Source of the DNA: Korarchaeum sp964519515
Lineage (GTDB): Archaea; Korarchaeota; Korarchaeia; Korarchaeales; Korarchaeaceae
Assembly (NCBI GenBank): GCA_964519515.1
Contig: CAZFIJ010000035.1
Coordinates: 1-13,598 of the forward strand
DNA length: 13,598 nucleotides
Direction: 5' to 3'
A program made the translations under genes and the position numbers. The notes under the pieces are model-generated. The model was not told where the DNA came from. It was given only the letters and a program-made list of their open reading frames with translations, and searched no databases. Below, in pieces: positions 6,311 through 13,598 of the stretch. Position 1 is the stretch's first letter; every line of letters begins with the position of its first letter.

Positions 6311-7156
6311 ATGGACCTACTGGACTTCCAGAGGGATGAGATAACCTCCTACTATACCTACATGAAGATATCTGAGAGGTTGAGTGGGGAGAATCGAGAG
6401 TTAATCGAGAGGATAGCCGAGGATGAGCTCAGACACTACGAGATCATAAGGAGATTCACTGGGAGAGATATAAAACCTGATAAAGTGAAGGTCTTCCTTT
6501 ATTCTGCCTTATCGATGATCTTCGGGCTCACTTTCTTGGTTAAGTTGATGGAGAGATCTGAGGAGAGGGCTCAGAAGGGGTATGAGGAGCTCCTCGGGGT
6601 ATCGCAAGAGTTCAAGGGGATAATCGATGATGAACTCGAGCATGAGGAGAAGTTAGCCAATATGATAAAGGAGGAGAGGGTAGAATACATAGGGTCGATG
6701 ATATTAGGGTTGAGTGATGCTCTAGTTGAGCTTACGGGCTCATTAGCAGGGTTTTCCATGGCTCTCCAGAGCTCGAAGTATATAGCAGCCGCGGGCCTCA
6801 TCACGGGGATGGCAGCGAGCCTCTCTATGTCAGCTTCAGAATATCTATCGAGAAAATCGGAGTTGAGAGGTAATCCTTTTAGGGGAGCGTTCTATACGGG
6901 GATCACTTACATTACAGTCGTGATCTTCTTGGTCCTACCGTTCCTCTTAATGGAAGACATATTATCAGCTCTTTTATCGATGCTATCCTTCGCTTCAATA
7001 ATGATAATACTCTTCTCAGTATACTTAGCGATCATAAAGGAGAGGAGCATAATGAGGTCCACCTTGGAGATGTTACTCATAAGCTTGGGTGTAGCAGCCC
7101 TCTCGTACATCATAGGTATAGCAGCTAGAGGGATCTTAGGACTCAGTATAGATTAA
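6311..7156 (+). CDS. Erythrin-VIT1 fusion: ferritin-like domain plus VIT1/CCC1 iron(II) transporter
   Basis: This 281-residue protein joins a rubrerythrin-like domain (about residues 1-120) to a VIT1/CCC1 membrane domain (about 126-281). The first part has the diiron ligands E10, E39-x-x-H42, a Glu in LMERSEE (E81 or E84) and E108-x-x-H111, with FGLTFLVKLMERSEERA typical of MbfA-type proteins. The second part has GLSDALVELTGSLAGF and GMAASLSMSASEYLSRKSE, conserved in VIT1/CCC1, and five hydrophobic segments. Related bacterial proteins export iron and protect from iron and peroxide stress; the ferritin part senses or oxidises Fe(II). The frame is open back to a GTG at 6239, overlapping the previous gene, but I start at 6311, where a TATA box has the right spacing and the ferritin fold begins. 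Its stop shares the bases TTAA with the stop of the opposing FAH-family gene. Confidence 0.87.
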   Translation: MDLLDFQRDEITSYYTYMKISERLSGENRELIERIAEDELRHYEIIRRFTGRDIKPDKVKVFLYSALSMIFGLTFLVKLMERSEERAQKGYEELLGVSQEFKGIIDDELEHEEKLANMIKEERVEYIGSMILGLSDALVELTGSLAGFSMALQSSKYIAAAGLITGMAASLSMSASEYLSRKSELRGNPFRGAFYTGITYITVVIFLVLPFLLMEDILSALLSMLSFASIMIILFSVYLAIIKERSIMRSTLEMLLISLGVAALSYIIGIAARGILGLSID

Positions 7157-8022
7157 GATAACTTACTCTCGAATATTATCCTGTTCTTAATCCTCCCAAC
7201 TCCCCTAACTTCCACTTCCACTACATCACCATGATTCAGGAGCCTCGGGGGGTTAGAGAAAGCGCCCACGCCAGATGGCGTACCAGTAGCCACTATATCG
7301 CAAGGCTCTATCGTCATCCCCTTGCTCAATATCTCTATTATCTCCCATGGCTTGAATATCATCTCCTTAGAGCTAGCTCTCTGTCTCAGCTCCCCGTTAA
7401 CGAAAGTGAGTACCTCGAGCTCATCGAAATTCGCACTAACATCTATCCAAGGGCCGATTGGGGCGAAGCCATCTATACTCTTCCCCCTAACCCATTGCTT
7501 ATCTCTCCTCTGTATATCTCTAGCTGTGACATCATCGAAAGCCATGTATCCGAGTATAGAAGCCTTAGCTTCGCGACCGCTCAACCTCCTTCCACCTCTC
7601 TTCATCACGAATGCTATCTCCCCCTCATAATCGACTTCATTCGTGTAATCATCTGGCACTATGACATCGGAGAAGGGATCGTTGAGCGCCGTCCTAGGCT
7701 TCATGAATATTACCGGCTCCTCCGGAGGTTCGCTACCTGTCTCAGCAGCATGCTCGACGTAATTCCTCCCCAAGCAAATTATCTTCGGAGGATTCGATAT
7801 CGGCCTCAAGATCTCTACTTCCTCTACCTTTATAGTCCTCCCCAACGGCCTATCGGGGAGGCTTATTACTTCATCTATGATCGGAAGTCTTATGAGCTCC
7901 TCGAGGGTCGGAGGTAGCTTCTTCCCTATCTTCATCGATAGCTCGCTCGATGGTATCACTTCATCATCGATCATCACTCCGTAATCCAGCGAGCCTCTGT
8001 ACTTGAAGCTCAACAGCCTCAT
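7153..8022 (-). CDS. Fumarylacetoacetate hydrolase (FAH) family protein
   Basis: This is a 289-residue FAH-family enzyme of the YcgM/HpcE type, which hydrolyses, isomerises, decarboxylates or hydrates 2-oxo acids or acylpyruvates using Mg or Mn. It has GRNYVEHAAE (about 85-94), EPVIFMKP, the metal ligands E133 and E135 in VDYEGEIAFV, D164 in AFDDVTARDIQ, then QWVRGKSIDGFAPIGPW and the closing VATGTPSGVG. The longer frame starts at an ATG at 8040; I chose 8022 because family members usually begin MRL-x-x-F and a TATA-like box lies about 26 bp upstream. It sits 91 bp after leuB on the same strand with its own promoter-like sequence, so it need not belong to leucine synthesis. The family is certain; the substrate is not. 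Confidence 0.9.
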   Translation of the reverse strand: MRLLSFKYRGSLDYGVMIDDEVIPSSELSMKIGKKLPPTLEELIRLPIIDEVISLPDRPLGRTIKVEEVEILRPISNPPKIICLGRNYVEHAAETGSEPPEEPVIFMKPRTALNDPFSDVIVPDDYTNEVDYEGEIAFVMKRGGRRLSGREAKASILGYMAFDDVTARDIQRRDKQWVRGKSIDGFAPIGPWIDVSANFDELEVLTFVNGELRQRASSKEMIFKPWEIIEILSKGMTIEPCDIVATGTPSGVGAFSNPPRLLNHGDVVEVEVRGVGRIKNRIIFESKLS

Positions 8023-8043
8023 AAGGGGATAACGACTCATTAC

Positions 8044-8051
8044 TTAAATAA
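8044..8051 (-). promoter_or_regulatory. TATA-like box for the FAH-family gene
   Basis: Read on the minus strand this is TTATTTAA, centred 25.5 bp upstream of the ATG at 8022. A second AT-rich stretch (8071-8084, T-rich on the minus strand) lies further up, after leuB, and could end the leu transcript or serve as an alternative TATA element. Confidence 0.45.
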
Positions 8052-8113
8052 TTTAGCCATCCTTCCCGGGAAAATAATTAAAAGTGTTTAGGGAGATAGC
8101 GGGAACTATGAGT

Positions 8114-9118
8114 TCAAAAATTAATCGATCCACTGATTTCCTTCATGATCTCCGAGATCTTCAGGCCCACTTCCTTAGTCCTCATACTGCCTCCTACATC
8201 CGGAGTGGTGTGACCTAACTCACAAGCCCTCCTAACAGCTTCCTCTATGAGTTTAGATCCCCCCTCATATCCCAACCATTTCATCATCATAGCTGCAGAG
8301 AGTATAGTAGCCATGGGATTAGCTATGTTCTTTCCAGCTATCTCAGGAGCTGTCCCATGGACGGGCTCAAATATAGCCCTCTCCTCCCCTATATTAGCGC
8401 TCGGGTACATGCCGAGCCCCCCTATGAATGCAGCAGCTAAGTCAGATAGTATATCTCCGAACATATTGGTCGTTATTATCACATCGAACGGCCTATCCAT
8501 CGCTATCCTCATAGCAGCACTATCTACATACATTTCTTTATACTCGAAGCCCTCTTCCTCAGCTACTCTCGAGCATACCTCTCTGAAGAGCCTGCATCCT
8601 CCCAGGACATTCGCTTTATGAACTACGTAAACTCTCGACTTCCCATTCTCCCTAGCGTACCTGTAACCGAACCTGCATATCCTCTCGCTCGCTCTCCTCG
8701 TTATCACCCTCAGGTCCACAGCAGTATCCTGCCCTCTCCACCCAGACATTACATAGAGATCCTCAGTGTTCTCCCTTACTATCGTGAGATCAAATCCCGG
8801 AATGGCTTTAGGGACTGGATAAGATTTTGCCGGCCTCAAGTTGACATAGAGATCTAAATTCTGTCTTAATGGAAGTATGACCTCTCTAGCGCTCTCCCCT
8901 ATCGCTACCATGAGTGTAGCGTCTGAATTCATCACGCCATCGAGCGTCTCCTCAGGCAGAGCGACTCCCCTCCTCCTCTTGGTCTCGTCCCCGGCCTCGA
9001 GGAACCTTAGGTCGAGGGGCAAATTCATTATATCTGAGAGGGACTCGAGCACTGGGATCACTGCATCTATGATCTCAGGACCCACGCCATCACCTGGTAT
9101 TACTGCTATCCTCGGCAT
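8114..9118 (-). CDS. leuB: 3-isopropylmalate dehydrogenase
   Basis: This 334-residue beta-decarboxylating dehydrogenase oxidises and decarboxylates 3-isopropylmalate to 2-oxoisocaproate (2-oxo-4-methylpentanoate) with NAD, the third enzyme of leucine synthesis. It has IPGDGVGPEI (7-16), substrate arginines in LRQNLDLYVNLRP (R85, R95) and VRENTEDLY (R115, Y122), the catalytic HKAN lysine (K168), the metal aspartates in TTNMFGDILSD (D222, D226) and the cofactor loop HGTAPEIAGKNIANP (254-268). The length is normal for archaeal LeuB. It overlaps leuD by 13 bases and ends the operon. Homologous homoisocitrate and isocitrate dehydrogenases are the alternatives; the leuACD partners decide for isopropylmalate, or also 3-methylmalate if the pathway uses citramalate. 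Confidence 0.9.
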   Translation of the reverse strand: MPRIAVIPGDGVGPEIIDAVIPVLESLSDIMNLPLDLRFLEAGDETKRRRGVALPEETLDGVMNSDATLMVAIGESAREVILPLRQNLDLYVNLRPAKSYPVPKAIPGFDLTIVRENTEDLYVMSGWRGQDTAVDLRVITRRASERICRFGYRYARENGKSRVYVVHKANVLGGCRLFREVCSRVAEEEGFEYKEMYVDSAAMRIAMDRPFDVIITTNMFGDILSDLAAAFIGGLGMYPSANIGEERAIFEPVHGTAPEIAGKNIANPMATILSAAMMMKWLGYEGGSKLIEEAVRRACELGHTTPDVGGSMRTKEVGLKISEIMKEISGSINF

Positions 9119-9603
9119 CCCCTCAACCCCCTGAGATATGGCACTATACCTCCAGCTCTCAATATGTCCATCATGAATTCAGGGACCTTCGTTCCCATGA
9201 GCTCGATCCCCTTCTCAGGCAGATATACGCGGCCACTCTCCAAATCAGCTTCTAAGTAATCGTTATCTTCGATTATAGATGCCCCTGGGACTTCCATGAC
9301 GGGGAGGCCGAGGTTTATAGAGTTCCTGAAGAATATCCTCGCGAAGCTCTGAGCGATGATCAACTCAATCCCCGAATATTTGAGAGCTAGTACCGCTTGC
9401 TCCCTACTCGACCCACAACCGAAATTCCTTCCAGCTACTATTATCCTCCTCTCCCTGACCTTCTGATGAAATTGAGGGTCTAGATCTTCCATAGCATGGC
9501 TCTTAAGGACCTCGGGGTCGGAGCCGTGTTTCAAGTATCTAGCTGGGATTATGACGTCAGTATCGACGTTATCAGGGTACTTTATAGCTCTCCCCCTTAT
9601 CAT
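9106..9603 (-). CDS. leuD: 3-isopropylmalate dehydratase, small subunit
   Basis: This 165-residue swivelling subunit pairs with LeuC to isomerise 2-isopropylmalate to 3-isopropylmalate. It has DNVDTDVIIPARYL (11-24), whose IPARYL loop contacts the substrate side chain, and the signature GRNFGCGSSREQA (58-70). At about 165 residues it is of the short archaeal type. A strong AGGGAGGT (9614-9607) lies three bases before its ATG, inside the end of leuC, with which it overlaps by four bases. The archaeal subunits can also serve homoaconitase or citraconate reactions, so strict leucine specificity is inferred from leuA and leuB. Confidence 0.93.
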   Translation of the reverse strand: MIRGRAIKYPDNVDTDVIIPARYLKHGSDPEVLKSHAMEDLDPQFHQKVRERRIIVAGRNFGCGSSREQAVLALKYSGIELIIAQSFARIFFRNSINLGLPVMEVPGASIIEDNDYLEADLESGRVYLPEKGIELMGTKVPEFMMDILRAGGIVPYLRGLRGCRG

Positions 9604-10844
9604 GCTACCTCCCTCGGGTCCACTATCCTACCTTCTAAAGCAGAAGCGGCTACTGTAGCTGCACTAGCTAAATAAACCTTGGACTCGGGATGGCCCATCC
9701 TCCCCCTGAAGTTCCTGTTCGATGTCGATATCGCGACCTCACCCTCCGCTAGAACTCCGAGATGAGCCCCCAAACAAGGTCCACAACTAGGCGGTCCTAT
9801 GGAAGCGCCGCTCTCAATTAAGGTATCGATTATCCCGCTCCTCAAGGCCTCGAGATATATACTCCTGCTGGCAGGTATTACGATGAGCCTCACTCCCTCC
9901 TTGATTTTCCTCCCCTTCAGGACCCTAGCTGCTGCCTTGAGATCATTGAGCCTCCCCCCGGTGCAGGAGCCTATGAAAGCCTGATCTATCTCAGCATCTA
10001 CCTCAGAAGCCGGTTTGACATTAGCGGGTGAATGCGGGATCGCGACGAGTGGCTCCAATGAGCTAACATCCATGAGGATCTCATCAGAGTGACTTCCAGC
10101 ATCGGAGTACTCGGGCCTCGGGACCTTCTTCAGCCTCCCATCTAGGTAGGAGAGGGTGACTTGATCCACAGGTATAATAGCTGTCTTAGCCCCGGCCTCG
10201 ACAGACATATTCGTGAGGACGAACCTCTCATCCATGACCATCTCCTTCAAAACGCTCCCACTGAACTCTAGAGCCTTGTAATTAGCTCCATCCACTCCTA
10301 TCATTGAGATCAGCTTTAATATGATGTCCTTAGCGAAGACCATCTCAGGGAGCGATCCCTCTATCCTCACTAAGATCGTCTCCGGGACCCTGAACCAGAG
10401 CTTTCCCATGACTAAAGCTGCAGCCATCTCAGTAGCTCCTATGCCAGCGGAAAAAGCCCCCAATGCCCCCAGAGTCGGCATATGGGAATCAGTGCCCACG
10501 ATGACATCACCGGGGGCTACGTGACCCTCCTCAGGTAGGATCACGTGACATATCCCCCATCCGACATCGTATTGGTATCTCACGCCCCACCTCGCGCAGA
10601 ACTCCCTGAGCCTCTTGCTCAGATTAGCTGACTCTATATCCTTAGCCGGCACGAAGTGATCGTGCACAGCTACTATCCTCTCGGGATGCTTCGGCTCCCC
10701 ACATAAATCCCTTAACGCATCATCCACTAGAGCTCCCATGGGGTCGTGAATCATGTAAACATCTATCTCAGCCTCAACGATATCTCCAGCTTCAGCATTC
10801 TTGCCAGAGGCCCTACTCAGTATCTTCTCCACTGCTGTTTTCAT
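9600..10844 (-). CDS. leuC: 3-isopropylmalate dehydratase, large subunit
   Basis: This 414-residue aconitase-family subunit carries the [4Fe-4S] cluster that binds substrate. The three cluster cysteines are all present: C294 in GSCTGGRLNDL, and C354 and C357 in PPSCGPCLGAHLG. Other family blocks are MIHDPMGA (31-38), VAVHDHFVP (58-66), VIVGTDSHMPTLGALG (115-130) and NRNFRGRMGHP (376-386). The N-terminal MKTAVEKILSRASGK matches the usual start. That start lies 32 bases inside leuA, with GGTGAT (10855-10850) five bases upstream as its ribosome binding site, so translation is coupled. The length is that of the archaeal two-subunit form. Confidence 0.95.
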   Translation of the reverse strand: MKTAVEKILSRASGKNAEAGDIVEAEIDVYMIHDPMGALVDDALRDLCGEPKHPERIVAVHDHFVPAKDIESANLSKRLREFCARWGVRYQYDVGWGICHVILPEEGHVAPGDVIVGTDSHMPTLGALGAFSAGIGATEMAAALVMGKLWFRVPETILVRIEGSLPEMVFAKDIILKLISMIGVDGANYKALEFSGSVLKEMVMDERFVLTNMSVEAGAKTAIIPVDQVTLSYLDGRLKKVPRPEYSDAGSHSDEILMDVSSLEPLVAIPHSPANVKPASEVDAEIDQAFIGSCTGGRLNDLKAAARVLKGRKIKEGVRLIVIPASRSIYLEALRSGIIDTLIESGASIGPPSCGPCLGAHLGVLAEGEVAISTSNRNFRGRMGHPESKVYLASAATVAASALEGRIVDPREVA

Positions 10845-12324
10845 CGCTCATCACCTTATTCAGAGAATCCAGTAAAGCCTCTAAGCTAGCCCTAACTATA
10901 TCCTCGCTTATTCCATATCCTTCTGCAGAGATTCCATTGCTCTCGATCTTGACGTAAACTTCTCCAGGAGCGTCCGTCCCCTTGCTAGTAGCGCTGAGTT
11001 TGAACCTAGAGAGCTTGAAATTCGGTATCCCCTCTATCGATCTCAGGGCATTTGATATAGCATCTACGGGGCCGACTCCCCAACCCCAGCTCCTGATGTC
11101 CCTCCCTCTGACTTTAGCCATTATCCAAGCTGAGGGAGTGATCCCGCTCCCCGTGACCACGACCCACTCACCTACTTCGAGCCTCCTGGCGCCTTCCCTT
11201 CCCCCTATTACTTCAGCCACTATCCTACCGAACAGCTTATCCGTGACCTTCACACCTCTATCTCCGTAATCCTTCACCCTCCTCATTACTTCCTCTATCT
11301 CCTCACTCCTAGCATCATATCCAAGCTTCCTGACAGCATCCTCTATAGCGTGCCTTCCAGTGTGCTTCCCCAGGACTATCCTCCTCCTCATCCCCACGGC
11401 CTCAGGCCTCAAGGGCTCGTAAGTCCCGGGGTGCTCGAGGACCCCGTGTACGTGAATCCCGGACTCATGGGAGAAAGCGTTATCTCCAACGATTGGATAA
11501 TTCGGTGGGACTTGGATGCCAGTTAGCTTTTCCACGAGTTCAGATACCTCCCTAAGCTTTGTCAAATCTATTCTAGTCTTGACCCCGTAGAGGTAGTGGA
11601 GGGAAGCCACGAACTGCTCCAGAGAGGCGTTTCCAGCTCTCTCCCCCAATCCGTTCACAGTGACGTGAGCTTGTTGAGCTCCAGCCTCTATCGCTGCCAG
11701 AGAATTCGCTACAGCTAACCCGAAGTCATTGTGGCAGTGCACACTGACTGGGACTCTGAGCTCGCTGACCACTCTGGAGACGAGGTACTTCATCGCTACC
11801 GGCGTCATAACTCCCACAGTATCTGGGATATCCACTCTATCGACGCCAGCCTCTTCAACAGCTTTGAATACTTGGATCAGGAAATCAAGCTCAGTCCTCG
11901 TCGCATCCTCAGCTGAGAATTCCACAATAACGCCTCTAGATTTAGCATATTCCACTGCCTCTACAGCCCTCCTCAAGACATCCTCCTTGCTCATCTTGAG
12001 TTTGTACTCTCTGTGGAGTGGGGAAGTGGCTATGAAAACGTGAACGGAATCTACTCCTGAGTCCACAGCTATGTCTATATCTTTGAAGTTGGATCTAGCG
12101 AGAGCGCATACCTCAGCTCTGCTCACTGAGGCTATCTCAGCTATCGATTTAGCTATCTCCCTCACGGACTCAGCTTCTCCCTCAGATGTTATCGGGAACC
12201 CCGCCTCTATCACATCAACTCCCAGCTCGTTCAAAGCCTCAGCTATCTCGATCTTCTCACTGCACGTTAAGGAGACACCTGGTGTCTGCTCCCCATCCCT
12301 CAACGTAGTATCGAAGATCCTCAC
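10813..12324 (-). CDS. leuA: 2-isopropylmalate synthase (or citramalate synthase)
   Basis: This 503-residue enzyme condenses acetyl-CoA with 2-oxoisovalerate. The TIM-barrel part opens with FDTTLRDGEQTPG (D5, R9, E12) and carries the metal-binding HCHNDFG (H196, H198) and the loop NGLGERAGNASLEQ. A linker with HESGIHVHG and LGKHTGRHA follows, then a C-terminal LeuA regulatory (dimer) domain from about residue 365, containing GWGVGPVDAISNALRSI, the usual leucine- or isoleucine-feedback site. The start is a GTG. The frame stays open upstream to a TAG at 12391, with VPERV just before it, but no ATG, GTG or TTG lies there. It heads leuACDB. CimA, which makes citramalate for isoleucine, is very similar and cannot be excluded by eye. 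Confidence 0.88.
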   Translation of the reverse strand: MRIFDTTLRDGEQTPGVSLTCSEKIEIAEALNELGVDVIEAGFPITSEGEAESVREIAKSIAEIASVSRAEVCALARSNFKDIDIAVDSGVDSVHVFIATSPLHREYKLKMSKEDVLRRAVEAVEYAKSRGVIVEFSAEDATRTELDFLIQVFKAVEEAGVDRVDIPDTVGVMTPVAMKYLVSRVVSELRVPVSVHCHNDFGLAVANSLAAIEAGAQQAHVTVNGLGERAGNASLEQFVASLHYLYGVKTRIDLTKLREVSELVEKLTGIQVPPNYPIVGDNAFSHESGIHVHGVLEHPGTYEPLRPEAVGMRRRIVLGKHTGRHAIEDAVRKLGYDARSEEIEEVMRRVKDYGDRGVKVTDKLFGRIVAEVIGGREGARRLEVGEWVVVTGSGITPSAWIMAKVRGRDIRSWGWGVGPVDAISNALRSIEGIPNFKLSRFKLSATSKGTDAPGEVYVKIESNGISAEGYGISEDIVRASLEALLDSLNKVMSDENSSGEDTE

Positions 12325-12347
12325 CCTCTCGGGAACCCCGGACCTGA

Positions 12348-12371
12348 CTATAGAATTGAAATCCGATACAT
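12348..12371 (-). other. Seven-codon mini-ORF in the leuA leader
   Basis: ATG at 12371 opens Met-Tyr-Arg-Ile-Ser-Ile-Leu and stops at TAG (12350-12348), 23 bases before the leuA GTG. Three of the seven residues are Met, Ile or Leu, and two are branched-chain. It could be a leader peptide, but there is no ribosome binding site and no clear terminator-antiterminator pair. It may well be chance. Confidence 0.15.
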
Positions 12372-12418
12372 AAGCTATGCTAGTTCCAAGCTACCACCGG
12401 GTCAGCTTCGAACCCCAA

Positions 12419-12432
12419 TTTAAAAATTTTAT
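12419..12432 (-). promoter_or_regulatory. AT-rich promoter region of the leu operon
   Basis: Read on the minus strand this is ATAAAATTTTTAAA, directly after the ATPase gene. It predicts transcription starting near 12398 and a leader of about 74 bases before the leuA GTG. A second, weaker box, TCTATAG around 12350, lies 26.5 bp from that GTG and would give a leaderless transcript. The T-run may also end the ATPase transcript. Confidence 0.45.
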
Positions 12433-12452
12433 CTGTGGGAGAGTTCGAGGGC

Positions 12453-13598
12453 TCAGTATACGTAAGTCTCCTCCTTCCTCTCCTCAGGTATCGTCACAGC
12501 CCTGAGCGTCTTCTTTATCTCCTCGAAGTACTTCAATATCTCATCCGTCAAGCTCGGCTTAACTCTGCTCATCGCGATCTCGAAGTGCCTCGACTCCACT
12601 TTCTCAGCATTTATATCCTCTCTTAGAGCTGACATAGCTGCTTCCCTAACTAGAGCAGCTAGATCAGCGCCGCTGTACCTCTCCGTCATCAAAGCTATGC
12701 TCCTCAGGTCTACGTCCTTCGCTAATGGTACCTTCTTCGTGAGCACTCTCAATATCTGGTACCTAGACTGGAAATCCGGCGGGCCGACGTAAACTAACCT
12801 CTCCAATCTGCCCGGCCTCAATAAAGCGGGATCTATTAGATCAGGTCTATTAGTAGCTCCTATGACCACTACATCCCTGAGCGGGTGTATGCCATCTATC
12901 TCAGTCAGCATCTGGCTCACTACTCTCTCGCTGACGCCCGAGTCCGCATGAACTCCCCTCCTCGGGAATAGGGAGTCTATCTCATCTATGAAGACTATAG
13001 CTGGAGTGACCTGCCTGGCCTTCCTGAATATCATCCTGACTGCCTTCTCGCTCTCCCCGACCCACTTGCTGAGGAGCTCAGGCCCCTTGACGCTTATGAA
13101 GTTAGCTTCACTCTCATTAGCTACAGCTTTAGCTATGAGAGTCTTCCCACACCCCGGAGGTCCATAGAGAAGAACGCCTCTAGGAGGATCTATCCCCATC
13201 CTCCTGAATGCATCCGGATTCTTGAGAGGAAGCTCTACGACTTCCCTCAACTCTCTCTTAACGTCCTCAAGCCCTCCTACGTCATCCCAAGTGACGTTCG
13301 GGATCTCTATCGATATCTCCCTGAGGGCAGATGGTTGAACGAGCTTCAGGGCTTCGAAGAAATCTTCATTCGTTACCTTAAGTTCCTCAAGTACTTCTAG
13401 CGGTATGCTCTCAGCATCGAGATCTATCTTCGGTAATACCCTCCTCAAAGCTGCCATAGCTGCTTCCCTGACTAGAGCGGCTAGATCAGCTCCTACGAAC
13501 CCATGAGTTATATCAGCCAATCTATCTAGATCTACGTCATCAGCTAGGGGCATGTTCCTAGTGTGTATCAACAGTATCTCCTTCCTCCCCTCTCTATC
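12453..13598 (-). CDS. Cdc48/VAT-type AAA ATPase, C-terminal part (5' end beyond window)
   Basis: This is the last 381 residues of a double-AAA unfoldase that extracts and unfolds proteins, feeding them to the proteasome or refolding them. The fragment starts in the first AAA domain's lid (DREGRKEILLIHTRN). The full second domain follows: VTWDDVGGLEDVK, Walker A GPPGCGKT (about 146-153 of the fragment), Walker B VFIDE (202-206), the sensor GATNRP and the arginine-finger stretch LLRPGRLERL. The lid SGADLAALVREAAM closes the domain. The frame is open to the right edge; the first ATG-like start (a TTG at 13571) lies inside a conserved motif and is not a real start. The tail ends PEERKEETYVY. About half the protein, including the N domain and most of D1, lies outside the window. 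Confidence 0.96.
   Translation of the reverse strand, partial: DREGRKEILLIHTRNMPLADDVDLDRLADITHGFVGADLAALVREAAMAALRRVLPKIDLDAESIPLEVLEELKVTNEDFFEALKLVQPSALREISIEIPNVTWDDVGGLEDVKRELREVVELPLKNPDAFRRMGIDPPRGVLLYGPPGCGKTLIAKAVANESEANFISVKGPELLSKWVGESEKAVRMIFRKARQVTPAIVFIDEIDSLFPRRGVHADSGVSERVVSQMLTEIDGIHPLRDVVVIGATNRPDLIDPALLRPGRLERLVYVGPPDFQSRYQILRVLTKKVPLAKDVDLRSIALMTERYSGADLAALVREAAMSALREDINAEKVESRHFEIAMSRVKPSLTDEILKYFEEIKKTLRAVTIPEERKEETYVY

Noticed and set aside
7231..7917. 228-codon open frame on the plus strand
   Set aside because: It lies antisense within the well-supported FAH-family gene, has no recognisable domain, and its odd Tyr/Arg/Leu-rich make-up is what antisense reading of this codon bias gives.
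12339..12416. tRNA-like string (GGTGGTAGC and GGGGTTC repeats) upstream of leuA
   Set aside because: No seven-base acceptor stem and no proper T-loop (TTCRA) with a paired stem could be formed on either strand; the GGGGTTC repeat is short.
13561..13571. TTG at 13571 as the start of a complete single-domain AAA protein
   Set aside because: The frame continues to the window edge and the upstream residues (DREGRKEIL) match the conserved Cdc48 D1 sequence, so the gene is cut by the window and not short.

Overview
The window looks like part of the chromosome of a thermophilic archaeon. The evidence is a Cdc48/VAT-type double-AAA ATPase, archaeal TATA boxes about 26-27 bp upstream of start codons, heavy AGG and ATA codon use, tight gene packing, and a bifunctional inositol-phosphate cytidylyltransferase / di-myo-inositol-phosphate synthase, whose product is a solute typical of hyperthermophiles. 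A TACK-group archaeon, possibly Korarchaeia-like, fits, but this is an impression and the sequence alone does not prove it. No rRNA, tRNA, CRISPR array, insertion sequence or phage gene was seen, and no gap between genes exceeds 300 bases.

Region 1 (1-1444): a metal-type ABC importer split across a divergent promoter. The ATPase gene runs left out of the window on the minus strand and the substrate-binding protein runs right. One palindromic TATA box lies exactly 26.5 bp from both start codons and is flanked by two GTGCAC motifs.

Region 2 (1473-4356): a small unknown protein translationally coupled to a YkuE-like metallophosphoesterase. Next comes the inositol-solute synthase, which carries an extra membrane domain of about 180 residues at its C-terminus.

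Region 3 (4357-7156): a hairpin, an acidic protein of unknown function, and a tail-to-tail V4R-plus-winged-helix regulator. The regulator is divergent from a four-helix membrane protein whose TATA box lies inside a 20-bp palindrome. A ferritin-like/VIT1 fusion (erythrin-VIT1 type, iron transport) follows. This is the most likely place for an undescribed regulatory or metal/redox circuit.

Region 4 (7153-12324, minus strand): leuA-leuC-leuD-leuB with every junction overlapping, a complete set for the branched-chain 2-oxoacid elongation path (leucine; possibly also the citramalate route). A fumarylacetoacetate-hydrolase-family gene follows with its own promoter-like sequence.

Region 5 (12453-13598, minus strand): the C-terminal part of a Cdc48/VAT AAA ATPase, with its 5' end outside the window.

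Across the window, most first genes of transcription units have a TATA box about 26-27 bp from the start codon and no Shine-Dalgarno (leaderless mRNA), whereas genes inside operons have clear purine-rich ribosome binding sites. This contrast was used to choose several starts.
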